From Pseudomonas sp. MN1F (lineage in GTDB: Bacteria; Pseudomonadota; Gammaproteobacteria; Pseudomonadales; Pseudomonadaceae): a stretch of DNA of 64,000 nt. The DNA is taken from contig NZ_VZII01000047.1 in NCBI RefSeq assembly GCF_009391885.1, forward strand, positions 62,001-126,000, in the 5' to 3' direction. The notes beneath the pieces are model-generated. The model saw nothing but the letters and a program-made list of their open reading frames with translations, was not told the DNA's origin and ran no database searches. Every line of letters begins with the position of its first letter. The first letter of the stretch is position 1. Below, in pieces: positions 53,446 through 63,163 of this stretch. A program made the translations under genes and the position numbers.

Positions 53446-54898
53446 GCTGGAGCGTTTCAAGCAGTTGCTGCTTGCCCTCGGCCGTGAGCGCGGCGATGCG
53501 CTGGCCGTGGAGGGCGTCAATGAGCGGTTCACCTACAAGCAATTGCTGGCCGAGGTCTGGCTGCGCGCCAAGGCCTTGAGCGCGCACCCCCCTGGCGTGT
53601 TGGCCCTGGCGCTGGATAACGGCCCTGAACTGCTGTTCTGGGACCTGGCGGCACTGGTTTCGGAGCGCGCCTGCGTGATCGTGCCAACGTTCTTCAGTAC
53701 GGCGCAGGTGCACCACTGCATCGAACAGTGCGGCGCAAGCCTGGTGCTTTGCCAGCCTGCCTGGGAGGGTGTGTTCAGCCAGCTGGGCTTTGTGCAGCAG
53801 GAGGCATTCTGGACGCGCGATCTGGCAGCGCCGGTGGTGCTGCCTGAGGGCACCGCCAAGGTCACCTATACCTCTGGCAGCACGGGTACGCCCAAAGGCG
53901 TTTGCCTGGGCGCCGATGCCATGCTGCGTGTCGCGCATGAACTGCAGCTGGCCAGCCGGCCTAGCGAGCCCCAGCGCTACCTGGCGGTGTTGCCGCTGGG
54001 CGTACTGCTGGAAAACCTGGGCGTTTACGCCGCACTCATGGCAGGCGCCAGCGTGTTGCTCTACCCGCAGGCGCAACTGGGTATGGGCGGCGCCAGCCAG
54101 GTCGATTTCAAGCGCTTGCTCGGGGCCATTGCCTTGAGCGGCGCGCAGAGCCTGATCCTGGTGCCGCAGCTGTTGATGGGCCTGGTCACGGCGATCGAGC
54201 GGGGGCTGATGCGGGTTGGCCCACTGCGCTTCGTCGCGGTCGGCGGGGCACGGGTATCGCCCAGCCTGCTGGCGCGGGCCGAGGCCATCGGCTTGCCGGT
54301 TTTCGAGGGCTATGGGTTGTCGGAGTGTGCCTCGGTGGTGGCACTGAACCGCCCGGGGGCGATGCGTCGAGGCAGCGTCGGCCGGCCATTGCCCCATGTT
54401 CAGGTGCGCATCGCCGAGGATGGCGAGGTACTGGTTAACGGTTCCGTGCTGCTTGGCTACCTGGGGGAAGCCCCTGCCTCGTCGGACTGGTGGGCCACCG
54501 GAGACCTGGGTTACTTCGATGACGACGGCTATCTGTATCTGAACGGGCGCAAGAAACACCAGTTCATCACCAGCTTCGGGCGCAACGTCAACCCCGAATG
54601 GGTGGAAGCCGAGCTGACCCAGAGTGGCGTGATTGCCCAGGCGTTCGTGCACGGCGAAGGGCTTGCACGCAACCTGGCATTGCTTTGGCCGCTTGACCCC
54701 GAAGCCTGCGACGAGGCCATCGAGCAGGCCGTGCAGTGCAGCAATGCCACCTTGCCTGACTACGCCAGGGTGCATGCCTGGCGGCGCCTGCCAGGCCCGC
54801 TGACGCCCGGCGAAGGCACCCTGACCGCCAATGGCCGCCCGCGACGCGAGGCGATCCTGCAGCGTTATCACACCCTGTTGTCCGACATTCTGTTGTGA
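53435..54898 (+). CDS. AMP-dependent acyl-CoA/fatty-acid ligase-type enzyme
   Basis: A 487-residue ANL-superfamily adenylating enzyme. Core motifs are YTSGSTGTPKG (P-loop-like A3), YGLSECA (A5), TGDLGYFDDDGYLYLNGRKKH (A7/A8) and a C-terminal catalytic Lys region. It should activate a carboxylic acid as acyl-AMP, for transfer to CoA or another acceptor. Its overlap with the hemolysin-family gene and close spacing to the diiron gene suggest an acyl-derived product. The acid is unknown. Confidence 0.88.
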   Translation: MPHELERFKQLLLALGRERGDALAVEGVNERFTYKQLLAEVWLRAKALSAHPPGVLALALDNGPELLFWDLAALVSERACVIVPTFFSTAQVHHCIEQCGASLVLCQPAWEGVFSQLGFVQQEAFWTRDLAAPVVLPEGTAKVTYTSGSTGTPKGVCLGADAMLRVAHELQLASRPSEPQRYLAVLPLGVLLENLGVYAALMAGASVLLYPQAQLGMGGASQVDFKRLLGAIALSGAQSLILVPQLLMGLVTAIERGLMRVGPLRFVAVGGARVSPSLLARAEAIGLPVFEGYGLSECASVVALNRPGAMRRGSVGRPLPHVQVRIAEDGEVLVNGSVLLGYLGEAPASSDWWATGDLGYFDDDGYLYLNGRKKHQFITSFGRNVNPEWVEAELTQSGVIAQAFVHGEGLARNLALLWPLDPEACDEAIEQAVQCSNATLPDYARVHAWRRLPGPLTPGEGTLTANGRPRREAILQRYHTLLSDILL

Positions 54899-54906
54899 GG
54901 TCCGTC

Positions 54907-55587
54907 ATGTCATTTTTCGACACCCTGCAGTTGCAAACCAGCCACGAACGCCAGGCCCTGTTCGCGGTGCCGGTGATTCGTGAAGCCTTGGCCGGCCAGG
55001 TCAGCCGGGACAGCTACATCGCCTTCCTGACCCAGGCCTACTACCATGTGCGCCACACCGTGCCGCTGATGATGGCCTGCGGCGCGCGTTTGCCTTCGCG
55101 CCTGGAATGGTTGCGCGGCGCCGTCTGCGAGTACATCGAGGAGGAATACGGCCACGAGCAGTGGATCCTCAACGATATCAAGGCCTGTGGCGGTGACTGG
55201 GAGGCGGTGCGTGACGGCCGGCCGGCATTGCCGATCGAGCTGATGGTCGCCTACCTGTACGACCTCATTGCCCGGGGCAACCCGGTGGGGCTGTTCGGCA
55301 TGGTCAACGTCCTCGAGGGCACCAGCATCGCCCTGGCCACCCATGCCGCAGGTTCGATCCAGAGCAGCCTGGGGCTGCCGGACAGCGCGTTCAGCTACCT
55401 CAGCTCCCACGGTGCGCTGGACCAGGAGCACATGGTCACCTACAAGCGGCTGATGGACCGGCTGGACGAAGTCGATGACCATCAGGCGGTGATACACGCC
55501 GCCAAGGTGGTGTACCGGTTGTACACCGAGATGTTCGAAGGCTTGCCGCGTGCGGGCCAGGCCGAGGTGCAACATGCGCTTGCCTGA
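54907..55587 (+). CDS. Heme-oxygenase-like diiron oxidase/oxygenase (TenA-like fold)
   Basis: A 226-residue all-helical protein of the HDO/TenA_E group. Possible iron ligands are E80 and H83 (EEYGH), E137 (VLEGTS), and H168-x3-D172-x2-H175 (HGALDQEH), the arrangement seen in this non-haem diiron family. Known relatives include the alkene-forming UndA and enzymes cleaving fatty acids or amino acids, so it may act on the acyl product of its neighbour. It lacks the Cys of thiaminase TenA. MSFFDTLQ has GAGG seven bases upstream, and its stop overlaps the SDR start. Confidence 0.8.
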   Translation: MSFFDTLQLQTSHERQALFAVPVIREALAGQVSRDSYIAFLTQAYYHVRHTVPLMMACGARLPSRLEWLRGAVCEYIEEEYGHEQWILNDIKACGGDWEAVRDGRPALPIELMVAYLYDLIARGNPVGLFGMVNVLEGTSIALATHAAGSIQSSLGLPDSAFSYLSSHGALDQEHMVTYKRLMDRLDEVDDHQAVIHAAKVVYRLYTEMFEGLPRAGQAEVQHALA

Positions 55588-56380
55588 GTCGGTGGTGGTA
55601 TTGACCGGCGCCAGTGGTGGCATCGGGCTGGAGCTGGCCGAGCAACTGTGCGCGGCCGGGGCCAGGGTGCTGGCGGTAAGCCGGCACCTGGGCAAGCTGG
55701 CGGGCCTGATGAACCGTTATCCGGACCGCCTGCGCTGGCAGACCGCCGACCTGCGTACCTCGCAAGGCCGCGAGCAGGTCGTCAGCCGGGCCCGGGAGAT
55801 GGGTGGGTTCAATGTGTTGATCAACGCCGCCGGGGTAAACCGGTTCGCCTTGCTCGACCAGCTGGATGAACACGCACTGGACGAGCTGCTGGACATCAAC
55901 CTCAAGGCACCCCTGCAGCTGACCCGCGCCTGCCTGCCGCTGCTGCGCGAGCAACCCAAGGCGCTGGTGGTCAATGTCGGGTCCACCTATGGCTCGATCG
56001 GCTACCCCGGTTACGCCACCTATTGCGCCAGCAAATTTGCCCTGCGGGGGTTCTCCGAAGCGCTGCGGCGCGAGTTGGCCGACACCACGGTGAATGTGCT
56101 GTATGCCGCGCCGCGGGCCACCCGCACAGCCATGAACAGCAGTGCCGCAACGGCGCTCAACCAGGCGCTGAAAGTCGGCATGGACGATCCTGCCGATGTC
56201 GCCCGTGCCGTGCTCCAGGCCGTGCAGTCCGAGCGCAGCGAACTGTACCTGGGTTGGCCAGAGAAGCTCTTCGTACGCATCAACGGCATGTTGCCGGGGG
56301 TTGTCGACCGTGCGCTGCGCAAGCAACTGCCGGTTATTCGCCGCTACATCGGTGGCCATTCCAAGGAGTCGAACAAATGA
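55574..56380 (+). CDS. SDR family oxidoreductase
   Basis: A 268-residue short-chain dehydrogenase with TGASGGIG, INAAGVN and YCASKFAL. Its C-terminal tail (LFVRINGMLPGVVDRAL) is hydrophobic and amphipathic, as in SDRs acting on lipids. GAGGTG lies four to nine bases before the ATG, which lies inside the diiron gene's 3' end. It is expected to reduce or oxidise a product intermediate. Confidence 0.88.
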   Translation: MRLPESVVVLTGASGGIGLELAEQLCAAGARVLAVSRHLGKLAGLMNRYPDRLRWQTADLRTSQGREQVVSRAREMGGFNVLINAAGVNRFALLDQLDEHALDELLDINLKAPLQLTRACLPLLREQPKALVVNVGSTYGSIGYPGYATYCASKFALRGFSEALRRELADTTVNVLYAAPRATRTAMNSSAATALNQALKVGMDDPADVARAVLQAVQSERSELYLGWPEKLFVRINGMLPGVVDRALRKQLPVIRRYIGGHSKESNK

Positions 56381-57018
56381 AGCGTCTGTTCATCGCCAGC
56401 TTGCTGGCATTCGCCCCCTTCAGTTGGGCACTGGACACCGCAGGCACGCAACACCTGAGCGATCTGCAACAGCGCTGGGCGCAGATCCAGTACCAGTTAC
56501 CCAAGGAAAAACGTGCCGATGCGTTCGAAAAGCTGGCCGCTGATGCCACGGCGTTCGTGCATCAGTACCCCGGCACGCCTGAGCCCCTGATCTGGGAGGG
56601 CATCATCAACAGCAGCTGGGCAGGCGCCGTCGGCGGCCTGGGCGCGCTGGGCAAGGTCAAGGCGGCCAAAGCCAGCCTGGAGCAGGCCATGAAGCTGGAC
56701 CCCAACGCCCTGCAAGGCTCGGCCTACACCAGTTTGGGCACGCTCTACGACCAGGTGCCAGGCTGGCCGATCGGTTTTGGTGACAGTGAAATGGCCGACA
56801 AGATGCTGCGCCAAGCCCTGCAGATCAACCCCAACGGGATCGACAGCAACTACTTCTGGGGCGATCATCTGTATCGGCAAAAGCGCTACCCTGAAGCCAT
56901 CGCCGCCTTGCACAAAGCCTTGCAGGCGCCGCCCCGGCCAGGGCGTGAGCTTGCTGACCAGGGCCGGCGTGCCGATATCGATGCTTTACTCAAGGCCATC
57001 AAGGACAAACAGGACTGA
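56377..57018 (+). CDS. Periplasmic TPR-type protein
   Basis: A 213-residue protein with signal peptide (MKRLFIASLLAFAPFSWALD) and tetratricopeptide-like helical repeats (AAKASLEQAMKLDPNALQGSAYTSLG and YFWGDHLYRQKRYPEAIAALHKAL), resembling the TRAP-T-like TAtT fold. Its start overlaps the SDR stop (ATGA), so it is in the same operon. It might bind the product or sense it for the two-component system encoded next; this is inference. Confidence 0.8.
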   Translation: MKRLFIASLLAFAPFSWALDTAGTQHLSDLQQRWAQIQYQLPKEKRADAFEKLAADATAFVHQYPGTPEPLIWEGIINSSWAGAVGGLGALGKVKAAKASLEQAMKLDPNALQGSAYTSLGTLYDQVPGWPIGFGDSEMADKMLRQALQINPNGIDSNYFWGDHLYRQKRYPEAIAALHKALQAPPRPGRELADQGRRADIDALLKAIKDKQD

Positions 57019-57020
57019 AC

Positions 57021-57683
57021 ATGCGGCTGCTGCTGGTTGAGGACGATACCGCGCTGGGTGAGGGCATCTGCGACGGCTTGCGCCAGGCGGGCTACACGCT
57101 CGATTGGCTGCGTGATGGCGTGAGTGGCTTGCATGCGTTGCAGCATGAGGTGTTCGACCTGGTCATTCTGGACCTTGGCTTGCCGCGCCTGGATGGCATC
57201 GAACTGCTGCGCCGGGTGAGGGCAGGGGGCAACAGCCTGCCGGTGTTGATCCTCACCGCGCGCGATAGCCTCGATGATCGCATCACCGGCCTGGACGCAG
57301 GCGCCGATGATTACTTGGTGAAGCCTTTCGACCTCAACGAGCTGAAGGCCCGTTTGCGGGCCTTGCTGCGGCGCAGCGCCGGGCGTGCGACGGTGCTGAT
57401 CGAACATGCCGGTGTCAGCCTCGACCCTGCCACCCAGCAAGTGCACTACAACGGTGTGGAAGTCATCCTGACCCCCAAGGAGTATCGACTGCTGCATGAG
57501 TTGCTGGCCCAACCTGGCAAGGTCTTCACCCGCGAACGCCTGACCCAGCTGCTGTACGGCTGGGATGAGGAGCCCGAGAGCAATACGCTGGAGGTGAACA
57601 TCTACCACCTGCGCAAGAAACTCTTCAATGGCCTGATCCGCACGGTCCGCGGTATTGGCTATCTGGTCGAGGGCAAGGCATGA
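57021..57683 (+). CDS. OmpR-family response regulator
   Basis: A 220-residue response regulator of the QseB/PmrA type: receiver domain (1-115) with phosphoacceptor Asp51 (VILDLGLP), acidic D8/D9 and Lys in YLVKPF, then a winged helix-turn-helix (125-218, LTPKEYRLLHELLAQPGKVFTRERL). It should bind the direct repeat upstream of the operon. It is two bases from the TPR-type gene and overlaps the sensor start. Confidence 0.92.
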   Translation: MRLLLVEDDTALGEGICDGLRQAGYTLDWLRDGVSGLHALQHEVFDLVILDLGLPRLDGIELLRRVRAGGNSLPVLILTARDSLDDRITGLDAGADDYLVKPFDLNELKARLRALLRRSAGRATVLIEHAGVSLDPATQQVHYNGVEVILTPKEYRLLHELLAQPGKVFTRERLTQLLYGWDEEPESNTLEVNIYHLRKKLFNGLIRTVRGIGYLVEGKA

Positions 57684-59044
57684 GTTCGCTGCGCCAACGC
57701 ACACTCTGGCGGGTGATGTTCCTGTTGTTGGTCGGCACTGGCCTGCTGGTGCTCTACAACTACCACGACAGCCGCCATGAAATTAACGAAGTGTATGACG
57801 CGCACCTCGCCCAGAACGCGCGTTTGCTGCAGGGTGTCATGAGCATGCCAGTGCAGGATGACGCGCGTGAGGCCATGTTCCGCGCGTTCAACGAAGCGTT
57901 GGGGCAAGCCGGTCGCAGTCGGGTCGGCCACCCTTACGAAAGCAAGCTGGCATTTCAAGTCTGGGGGGAGGGTGGTGTGCTGCTGGTGCATACGCCGAGT
58001 GCCCCCCGGCTTGATCCGTTGCCGAGCGCCCCGGGTTTCTACGACTTTGCCAGTGGCGACAAGCAATGGCGCGGTTTCGTCTTGCCGGTACCGGAAAAGA
58101 ACTGGGTGATCTGGGTCGGCGAGCGTGACGATGTGCGTTACGACCTGATCGACCGGATCGTACGCCACACCTTGTTCCCCTTCCTGCTCGGCAGCCTGGC
58201 CCTGGCGCTGTTGGTCTGGGCCGCCATTGGCTGGGGGCTGCGGCCGTTGCAGAACATGGCCAATGTCATCCGTGGGCGGCACGCCAATTCGCTGGAACCG
58301 CTGCAACTGGTACCTCTGCCATCGGAGCTTGAGCCCATGCAGGCGGCCATCAACCGCCTGTTGGCGCAGATCGAGGACTTGCTGCGGCGTGAGCATCGCT
58401 TCATTGCCGATGCCGCCCATGAGATGCGTACGCCGCTGGCGGTACTGCGCCTGCACGCGCAGAACGCGCTCGAGGCCAGCCACGAGGCGGAGCGTCACAA
58501 GGCCTTGGGTTTTGTCATTGGCGGGGTCGACCGCTTGACCCGGGTGGTCAATCAACTGCTGACCCTGGCCCGTGTCGAGCCTCGCCTGGGGCAACGCGCT
58601 ACCGCTCCGGTCGACCTTGCCGAGGTGGTGACCGAGACCATGGCCGAGCTGACCCCCTGGATACTGGACCGTGGCCTGGAGCCTTCGCTGGATATTGGCG
58701 AAGGGGATCATCATCTGGCCGTCGATGCCGGTGCGCTGACGATCGCCCTGCAGAACCTGGTTTCCAACGCGGTGGAGCACTCGCCACCCGGTGGGCGCAT
58801 CACGGTGCTGCTCAGGCGTCTGGACAATCGCTTCGAACTGATCGTCGAAGATGAGGGGCCGGGTATCGAAGAGGCGCAGTTGTCGCGCGTTTTCGAGCGT
58901 TTCTACAGCCGTAACAGCCCCAATGGGGCCGGCCTTGGATTGTCCATCGTGACCACCATCATCGACCGGCTTGGCGGCCACGTGCATCTCGAAAACCGTG
59001 TCACTGGCGGATTGGCTGCCACCTTGTCGCTGCCCCTGGCCTGA
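57680..59044 (+). CDS. Sensor histidine kinase
   Basis: A 454-residue transmembrane kinase, QseC-like. Two hydrophobic helices (about 11-28 and 165-186) border a periplasmic domain; a HAMP-like segment, dimerisation helix with His247 (AAHEMRTPLAVLR) and a catalytic ATPase domain with N-, G1- and G2-boxes (NLVSNAVEH, DEGPGI, GAGLGLSI) follow. It is coupled to the regulator by ATGA overlap. The signal is unknown but could relate to the operon product. Confidence 0.92.
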   Translation: MSSLRQRTLWRVMFLLLVGTGLLVLYNYHDSRHEINEVYDAHLAQNARLLQGVMSMPVQDDAREAMFRAFNEALGQAGRSRVGHPYESKLAFQVWGEGGVLLVHTPSAPRLDPLPSAPGFYDFASGDKQWRGFVLPVPEKNWVIWVGERDDVRYDLIDRIVRHTLFPFLLGSLALALLVWAAIGWGLRPLQNMANVIRGRHANSLEPLQLVPLPSELEPMQAAINRLLAQIEDLLRREHRFIADAAHEMRTPLAVLRLHAQNALEASHEAERHKALGFVIGGVDRLTRVVNQLLTLARVEPRLGQRATAPVDLAEVVTETMAELTPWILDRGLEPSLDIGEGDHHLAVDAGALTIALQNLVSNAVEHSPPGGRITVLLRRLDNRFELIVEDEGPGIEEAQLSRVFERFYSRNSPNGAGLGLSIVTTIIDRLGGHVHLENRVTGGLAATLSLPLA

Positions 59045-59155
59045 GGCAACCGGCGCGCTCACTTCTGACTAGACTCACTTGCACCTGCCCTTTCAAATCT
59101 GGGCCACCGCACCTCCCCCTGTTGCGAGCGGTGGTACGTGCGCCAGGAAGACTGT

Positions 59156-59854
59156 ATGGAAAATCCGAAAGACAAGACAGCGTCTGACGCAGACCTGGCC
59201 CAGATGATCCTGGGTGTGGGGCCGTGCACCAATCTGTTGCTTCTTTTGATTGGCCTGATCCTCGTGTTCCCGCACCTGGAGGAAGGGCTGATAGCGCGTA
59301 CGCTGCTCGGTGTCATGTTCTCGGGTGTATTGCTCGTGGGCGCTTTCGCTACCCCGCAGACTCAGCGAGCATTCAGCCTCAAACTGGGCCTGGCAGTGCT
59401 GGGTATCAGCCTTCAATGGACGGCATTGTGGACGGTGAATCTGACCATCCTGAAGCTTGCCGGGATAACGTATGCGGTGTCTTTGATCATCACGATCGCA
59501 GGGGTTCTTCGCTATGTGCTCAAGCGGGGGCAAATTACCGCTGACAAACTGCACGGTGCGCTCGCGGGCTATATCATGATCGCGTTGGCCTGGTCGTTCA
59601 TTTACGCTGTGACCGAGCTTTCGAAGACCTCTTCATTCGGCCCTGGCCTGCTCGATTTCACGCAGCCCGGCACGCTTTTCAAACTGATCTATTTCAGCTT
59701 CACGACCCTGACCACCACCGGGTTCGGTGATGTTGTGCCATTGACCAATAACGCCCGTTCATTAGTCATGGTCGAAGAGTTCACAGGCGTTTTCTACGTT
59801 GGCGTCCTTATCGCCCGGCTTGCCGGTCTCTACCCGTCGCCTTCGGTTCAGTAG
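59156..59854 (+). CDS. Ion channel-like membrane protein
   Basis: A 232-residue membrane protein with about six hydrophobic segments. Near the C-terminus a pore-type motif, TTLTTTGFGDVV, is recognisable as a K+ channel filter, followed by a last helix. It belongs to the broad Ion_trans_2 group and is unrelated in length to the shorter channel near 35 kb. The ATG of MENPKDK has AGGAAG upstream. No link to the neighbouring two-component operon is evident; about 110 bases separate them. Confidence 0.8.
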   Translation: MENPKDKTASDADLAQMILGVGPCTNLLLLLIGLILVFPHLEEGLIARTLLGVMFSGVLLVGAFATPQTQRAFSLKLGLAVLGISLQWTALWTVNLTILKLAGITYAVSLIITIAGVLRYVLKRGQITADKLHGALAGYIMIALAWSFIYAVTELSKTSSFGPGLLDFTQPGTLFKLIYFSFTTLTTTGFGDVVPLTNNARSLVMVEEFTGVFYVGVLIARLAGLYPSPSVQ

Positions 59855-59910
59855 CGCTTAGCGACTGTCGACCGTTTACGGTAAATCTCACGTTGCAAGT
59901 GAGGTGAAGG

Positions 59911-61608
59911 TCACCGGGATGCCTGGGTTTGCAGCTCGTACGCACTCAGCAGGTCGTCAAACCGCGGAAATATTGCATCCTCACCCAGTAGTTGCTTGAT
60001 GTTGTATTGCGAACTGCTTGCAACATCCGGCATGACGTTGACGAGCACCATGCGTACGCCCTGAGCCTTCAGCGTGGCAGCGAGGCTGCGGATCATTTCG
60101 GCTGCCGAATAGTCGACATCATCGACCGCCGAACAGTCGATGCAGAACCAGCGCAATCCAGATACTGCCTGGGCGACCAGTTGGGTGACTTCTTCAGCCA
60201 ATTGGCGGGTATTGGCGTAGTACATGCTGTGGGTGAAGCGGTAGATAAGCAGGCCAGGTCGTGCCTGGGCGCCACTGGACAAGACTTCGGGGTGCAGCTT
60301 GCCTGCATCGGTAGATGCCAGCAGCACGTTCTTCGGATGATAGCCTCTGCGCAGATGGTCAATGATCGACAGCACCATCGCCAGAATGATGCCCTGTTTC
60401 ACCCCGACGAACACCACAGTCAAGAGGGTAATCAGGGCAACCCAGAACTCATTGCGGCGCTCCACATAGATATTCTTCAGGCCTTTGAAGTCGGTCAGCT
60501 CGATGCCGATCATGAACACGACGGCTGCCAGGACCGATTCCGGCATGTAAGCCAAGGGCGCCGTAAGGAACAGCAGCACCATCAGTACAATCAGCGCGGT
60601 CACCAATAGCGACAGTTGGCTGCGCCCGCCTGCGCTATCTACCATCTGCGTCTTGGTCGGGCTGCCATTGACCACGAAAGTCCCCGACAGCGCGGCCCCT
60701 ACATTGGCCAGCGTCAAACCGACCAAATCGGTGTCCTCACTGAAGGCCTCGTTATAGCGGCTGGCATAGGCGCGCGAGGTGGCAGCGCTTTGCGCAAGAA
60801 TCACCACGAACATGGCAAAGGCCGTTGGCAGCAGCCGGCTCAGCAGATCCAGGCTCCATGGCACATTGGGTATCCCGATGTGCGGAAGCCCGCCAGGTAC
60901 CGTGCCAAGGACTGGCATATAGGCGGCGAAGTTCAGCAGCCAACTGAGCGTAATCGCACCAACGACGGCAATCAGCGCTCCAGGAATTTTATGGGACAGT
61001 TTCCGGCTCCCGAGAATCACGACCAGCACCAGCAGGGCCACGGCAATTGCCTGTCCGTTGAGCTGATTCAGCCGTTGCAACGTTGACCAGAGCTTACCCA
61101 GCACACCATGGCCCGCTTCCTGCAAGCCAAGCATTCCCTCCAACTGTCCGAGCGCGACTTGAATGCCTACGCCTGTTAAAAAGCCTACGAGCACGGTGCG
61201 CGACAGGAAGTCCGCCATGAATCCCAGGCGCACCAGTCGGGCCAGAATCAACAGGCCGGCAGCCATCAGTGCAAGCAATTGGGCAAGCGCCAGGTATTCA
61301 TCCGTGCCAGTCGCTGCGAGTCCGACCAGTGCTGCCGAAAGAATTGCTGCGGTCGCCGAGTCGGCGCCAACTACCAAGTGTCGTGACGAGCCAAACAGGG
61401 CAAACAACACCGTCGGGATGAGCATGGTATAGAGCCCGGTAACGACGGGTGTACCGGAAATCTTCGTGTAACCCATGACCTCTGGGATCGCCAGTGCTGC
61501 CAGGGTGAGACCGGCGACAACTTCAGCGGGAATCTGCTTCAGGTCTAACGGCAGCAAGCCTTGCAGAACGGGCAGGTGGAATCTTTTGCGCGCAGTGGTT
61601 TCGGCCAT
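59911..61608 (-). CDS. SulP-family anion transporter with STAS domain
   Basis: A 565-residue inner-membrane transporter of the SLC26/SulP family (bicarbonate, sulfate or other anions). The membrane part (about 25-430) contains the GLYTMLIPTVLFALFGSSRHLVVG signature region, and the C-terminal STAS domain follows (about 445-560, RWFCIDCSAVDDVDYSAAEM). It begins three bases after the DUF2252 stop, so the two are co-transcribed under an upstream FNR box. The exact substrate is unknown. Confidence 0.9.
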   Translation of the reverse strand: MAETTARKRFHLPVLQGLLPLDLKQIPAEVVAGLTLAALAIPEVMGYTKISGTPVVTGLYTMLIPTVLFALFGSSRHLVVGADSATAAILSAALVGLAATGTDEYLALAQLLALMAAGLLILARLVRLGFMADFLSRTVLVGFLTGVGIQVALGQLEGMLGLQEAGHGVLGKLWSTLQRLNQLNGQAIAVALLVLVVILGSRKLSHKIPGALIAVVGAITLSWLLNFAAYMPVLGTVPGGLPHIGIPNVPWSLDLLSRLLPTAFAMFVVILAQSAATSRAYASRYNEAFSEDTDLVGLTLANVGAALSGTFVVNGSPTKTQMVDSAGGRSQLSLLVTALIVLMVLLFLTAPLAYMPESVLAAVVFMIGIELTDFKGLKNIYVERRNEFWVALITLLTVVFVGVKQGIILAMVLSIIDHLRRGYHPKNVLLASTDAGKLHPEVLSSGAQARPGLLIYRFTHSMYYANTRQLAEEVTQLVAQAVSGLRWFCIDCSAVDDVDYSAAEMIRSLAATLKAQGVRMVLVNVMPDVASSSQYNIKQLLGEDAIFPRFDDLLSAYELQTQASR

Positions 61609-61611
61609 TTC

Positions 61612-63015
61612 TCATTCCTCCTCAACCAGCACTTGCACGCGTCCGCTGTGCGCTGCCTTGACCAGTAGCGCATGGTCGCGGGCTGTCTGGTCTGCATACA
61701 GCAGGGCGAAGTCGCCCACGGACCGGTCAAAGGCGTCGCCCTTGCCCAGGTAACCGCTGATGGTTGCGGCGTCGCCGGACTTGGCGTGCGCGCGCGCCAA
61801 AGTCAAACCGCAGATGTCGGCATAGCGCTCCAGCTGGTGGGCAGTGACGCTCTCGACCGGGACGGACAGCTTCATGTCGCGTAGCTGGCGGACGAAATAG
61901 TCGCGTCCGCGGTGGCTGCGCGTCCAGCCGAGGAAGATGTCACTGGAGGACTGCATCAGGCGCTGGCCCATGACCACCCGTTGCCCTTGGTTGTGGTACT
62001 GGCTCCTGCCCGCATACGGCGCTAGCACCGAGCGACAGGACTCCTTGAACTGCAGGATCAGTGGGGCATTGCCTTCGGAGAACATCAGCACGATGAAGCA
62101 GCGAGTGCCGACGCTACCGATGCCCACGACCTTCAGCGCAGCGTCCACCATGCGGTAGCGGTCGAACAGTACACGGCGTTCATCGGAAAGACTGCCACGG
62201 TAGTCGGCCAGGTTCTCCTGCACGCGGTCCATGAAGTCGGCCTCGGCGACATGGTGAATGATCGGCGGTTGGTCGACGATGCGTGGATTGCCGGCGACCT
62301 GCTCAGCGATTTTCGGGAAGGTGTTTTCCACCACCCGCTCGTGGGCGCGGTCGATCAACTGCTGGCGGAACTTGCGGACCTTGTCGTCTGGCGCCATCTC
62401 CAGCAGCGTCTGGGTGTCCAGGCGCGAATACCAGACCTCCAGCGGGCTCATTTTCGAATAGACGCGCAGATTCTCGCGGTAGGCGCAAACGCAGGCGATG
62501 GCCGTGTCGCGTGCAACGGTGTCGGAGATGCCATTGTCGCGCGCGGCCACCGCGAAGCTCACGGCCAGGCGCTTGATATCCCATTCCCAAGGCGCCGGCA
62601 GGGTTTCGTCGAAGTCGTTGAGGTCGAACACCAGGTTGCGTTCGGGGGTGGCGAAAAGGCCGAAGTTGAGCAGGTGGCAATCGCCGCAGGCCTGCACCTT
62701 GACGCCGATATTGGGGCCCTTGGCCAGGTCATGGGCCATGAGCGCGGCTGAGCCGCGCAGGAAGGTGAAGGGGCTGCGCAGCATGCGTCCGTAGCGGATT
62801 GGCACCAGTTCCTTGAGGCGGCCACGGTTGGACTTTTCCAGGATGGCCATGACATCGCGCTGGCGGCCGGGCGATTTCCAGATGGCATGTGTTTCGCGAG
62901 GGGTGTCGTTACGCAGCTGTTGTCCGTTGGCGATGCGCTCTTCGCGGGTGCGGAACTGCGAGGCAGGTTCGGCCTTCGCGAGTCGATTGCTGGAGGCCTT
63001 TTTGTCGGAGCCCAT
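61612..63015 (-). CDS. DUF2252 protein
   Basis: A 467-residue cytoplasmic protein of the DUF2252 family, which has a kinase-like fold. Active-site-like segments are CGDCHLLNFG (about 110) and DLNDFDE (about 130), followed by a long helical half. Its biochemical role is not known. MGSDKK is the chosen start, with GGGGA about ten bases upstream; longer frames exist. It is directly upstream of the SulP transporter and downstream of an FNR box, about 150 bases from its start. Confidence 0.85.
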   Translation of the reverse strand: MGSDKKASSNRLAKAEPASQFRTREERIANGQQLRNDTPRETHAIWKSPGRQRDVMAILEKSNRGRLKELVPIRYGRMLRSPFTFLRGSAALMAHDLAKGPNIGVKVQACGDCHLLNFGLFATPERNLVFDLNDFDETLPAPWEWDIKRLAVSFAVAARDNGISDTVARDTAIACVCAYRENLRVYSKMSPLEVWYSRLDTQTLLEMAPDDKVRKFRQQLIDRAHERVVENTFPKIAEQVAGNPRIVDQPPIIHHVAEADFMDRVQENLADYRGSLSDERRVLFDRYRMVDAALKVVGIGSVGTRCFIVLMFSEGNAPLILQFKESCRSVLAPYAGRSQYHNQGQRVVMGQRLMQSSSDIFLGWTRSHRGRDYFVRQLRDMKLSVPVESVTAHQLERYADICGLTLARAHAKSGDAATISGYLGKGDAFDRSVGDFALLYADQTARDHALLVKAAHSGRVQVLVEEE

Positions 63016-63163
63016 GATGCTTTCATCCCCGAAGTGATGTGGACGTGGAGGCCGCGCACTCACTGCGTGCTACAGCATTCGCAGAGTGTTCGCTGCTCGC
63101 CAACTACCCATGGTTGGAATGGCTCACACTTCAATCATTGAAAAGGACCTGCCTTGCACTAAC

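Noticed and set aside
59871..59903. Hairpins ACCGT-TT-ACGGT and CTCAC-N7-GTGAG between the second channel and SulP genes
   Set aside because: Short stems without U runs; not convincing as terminators.
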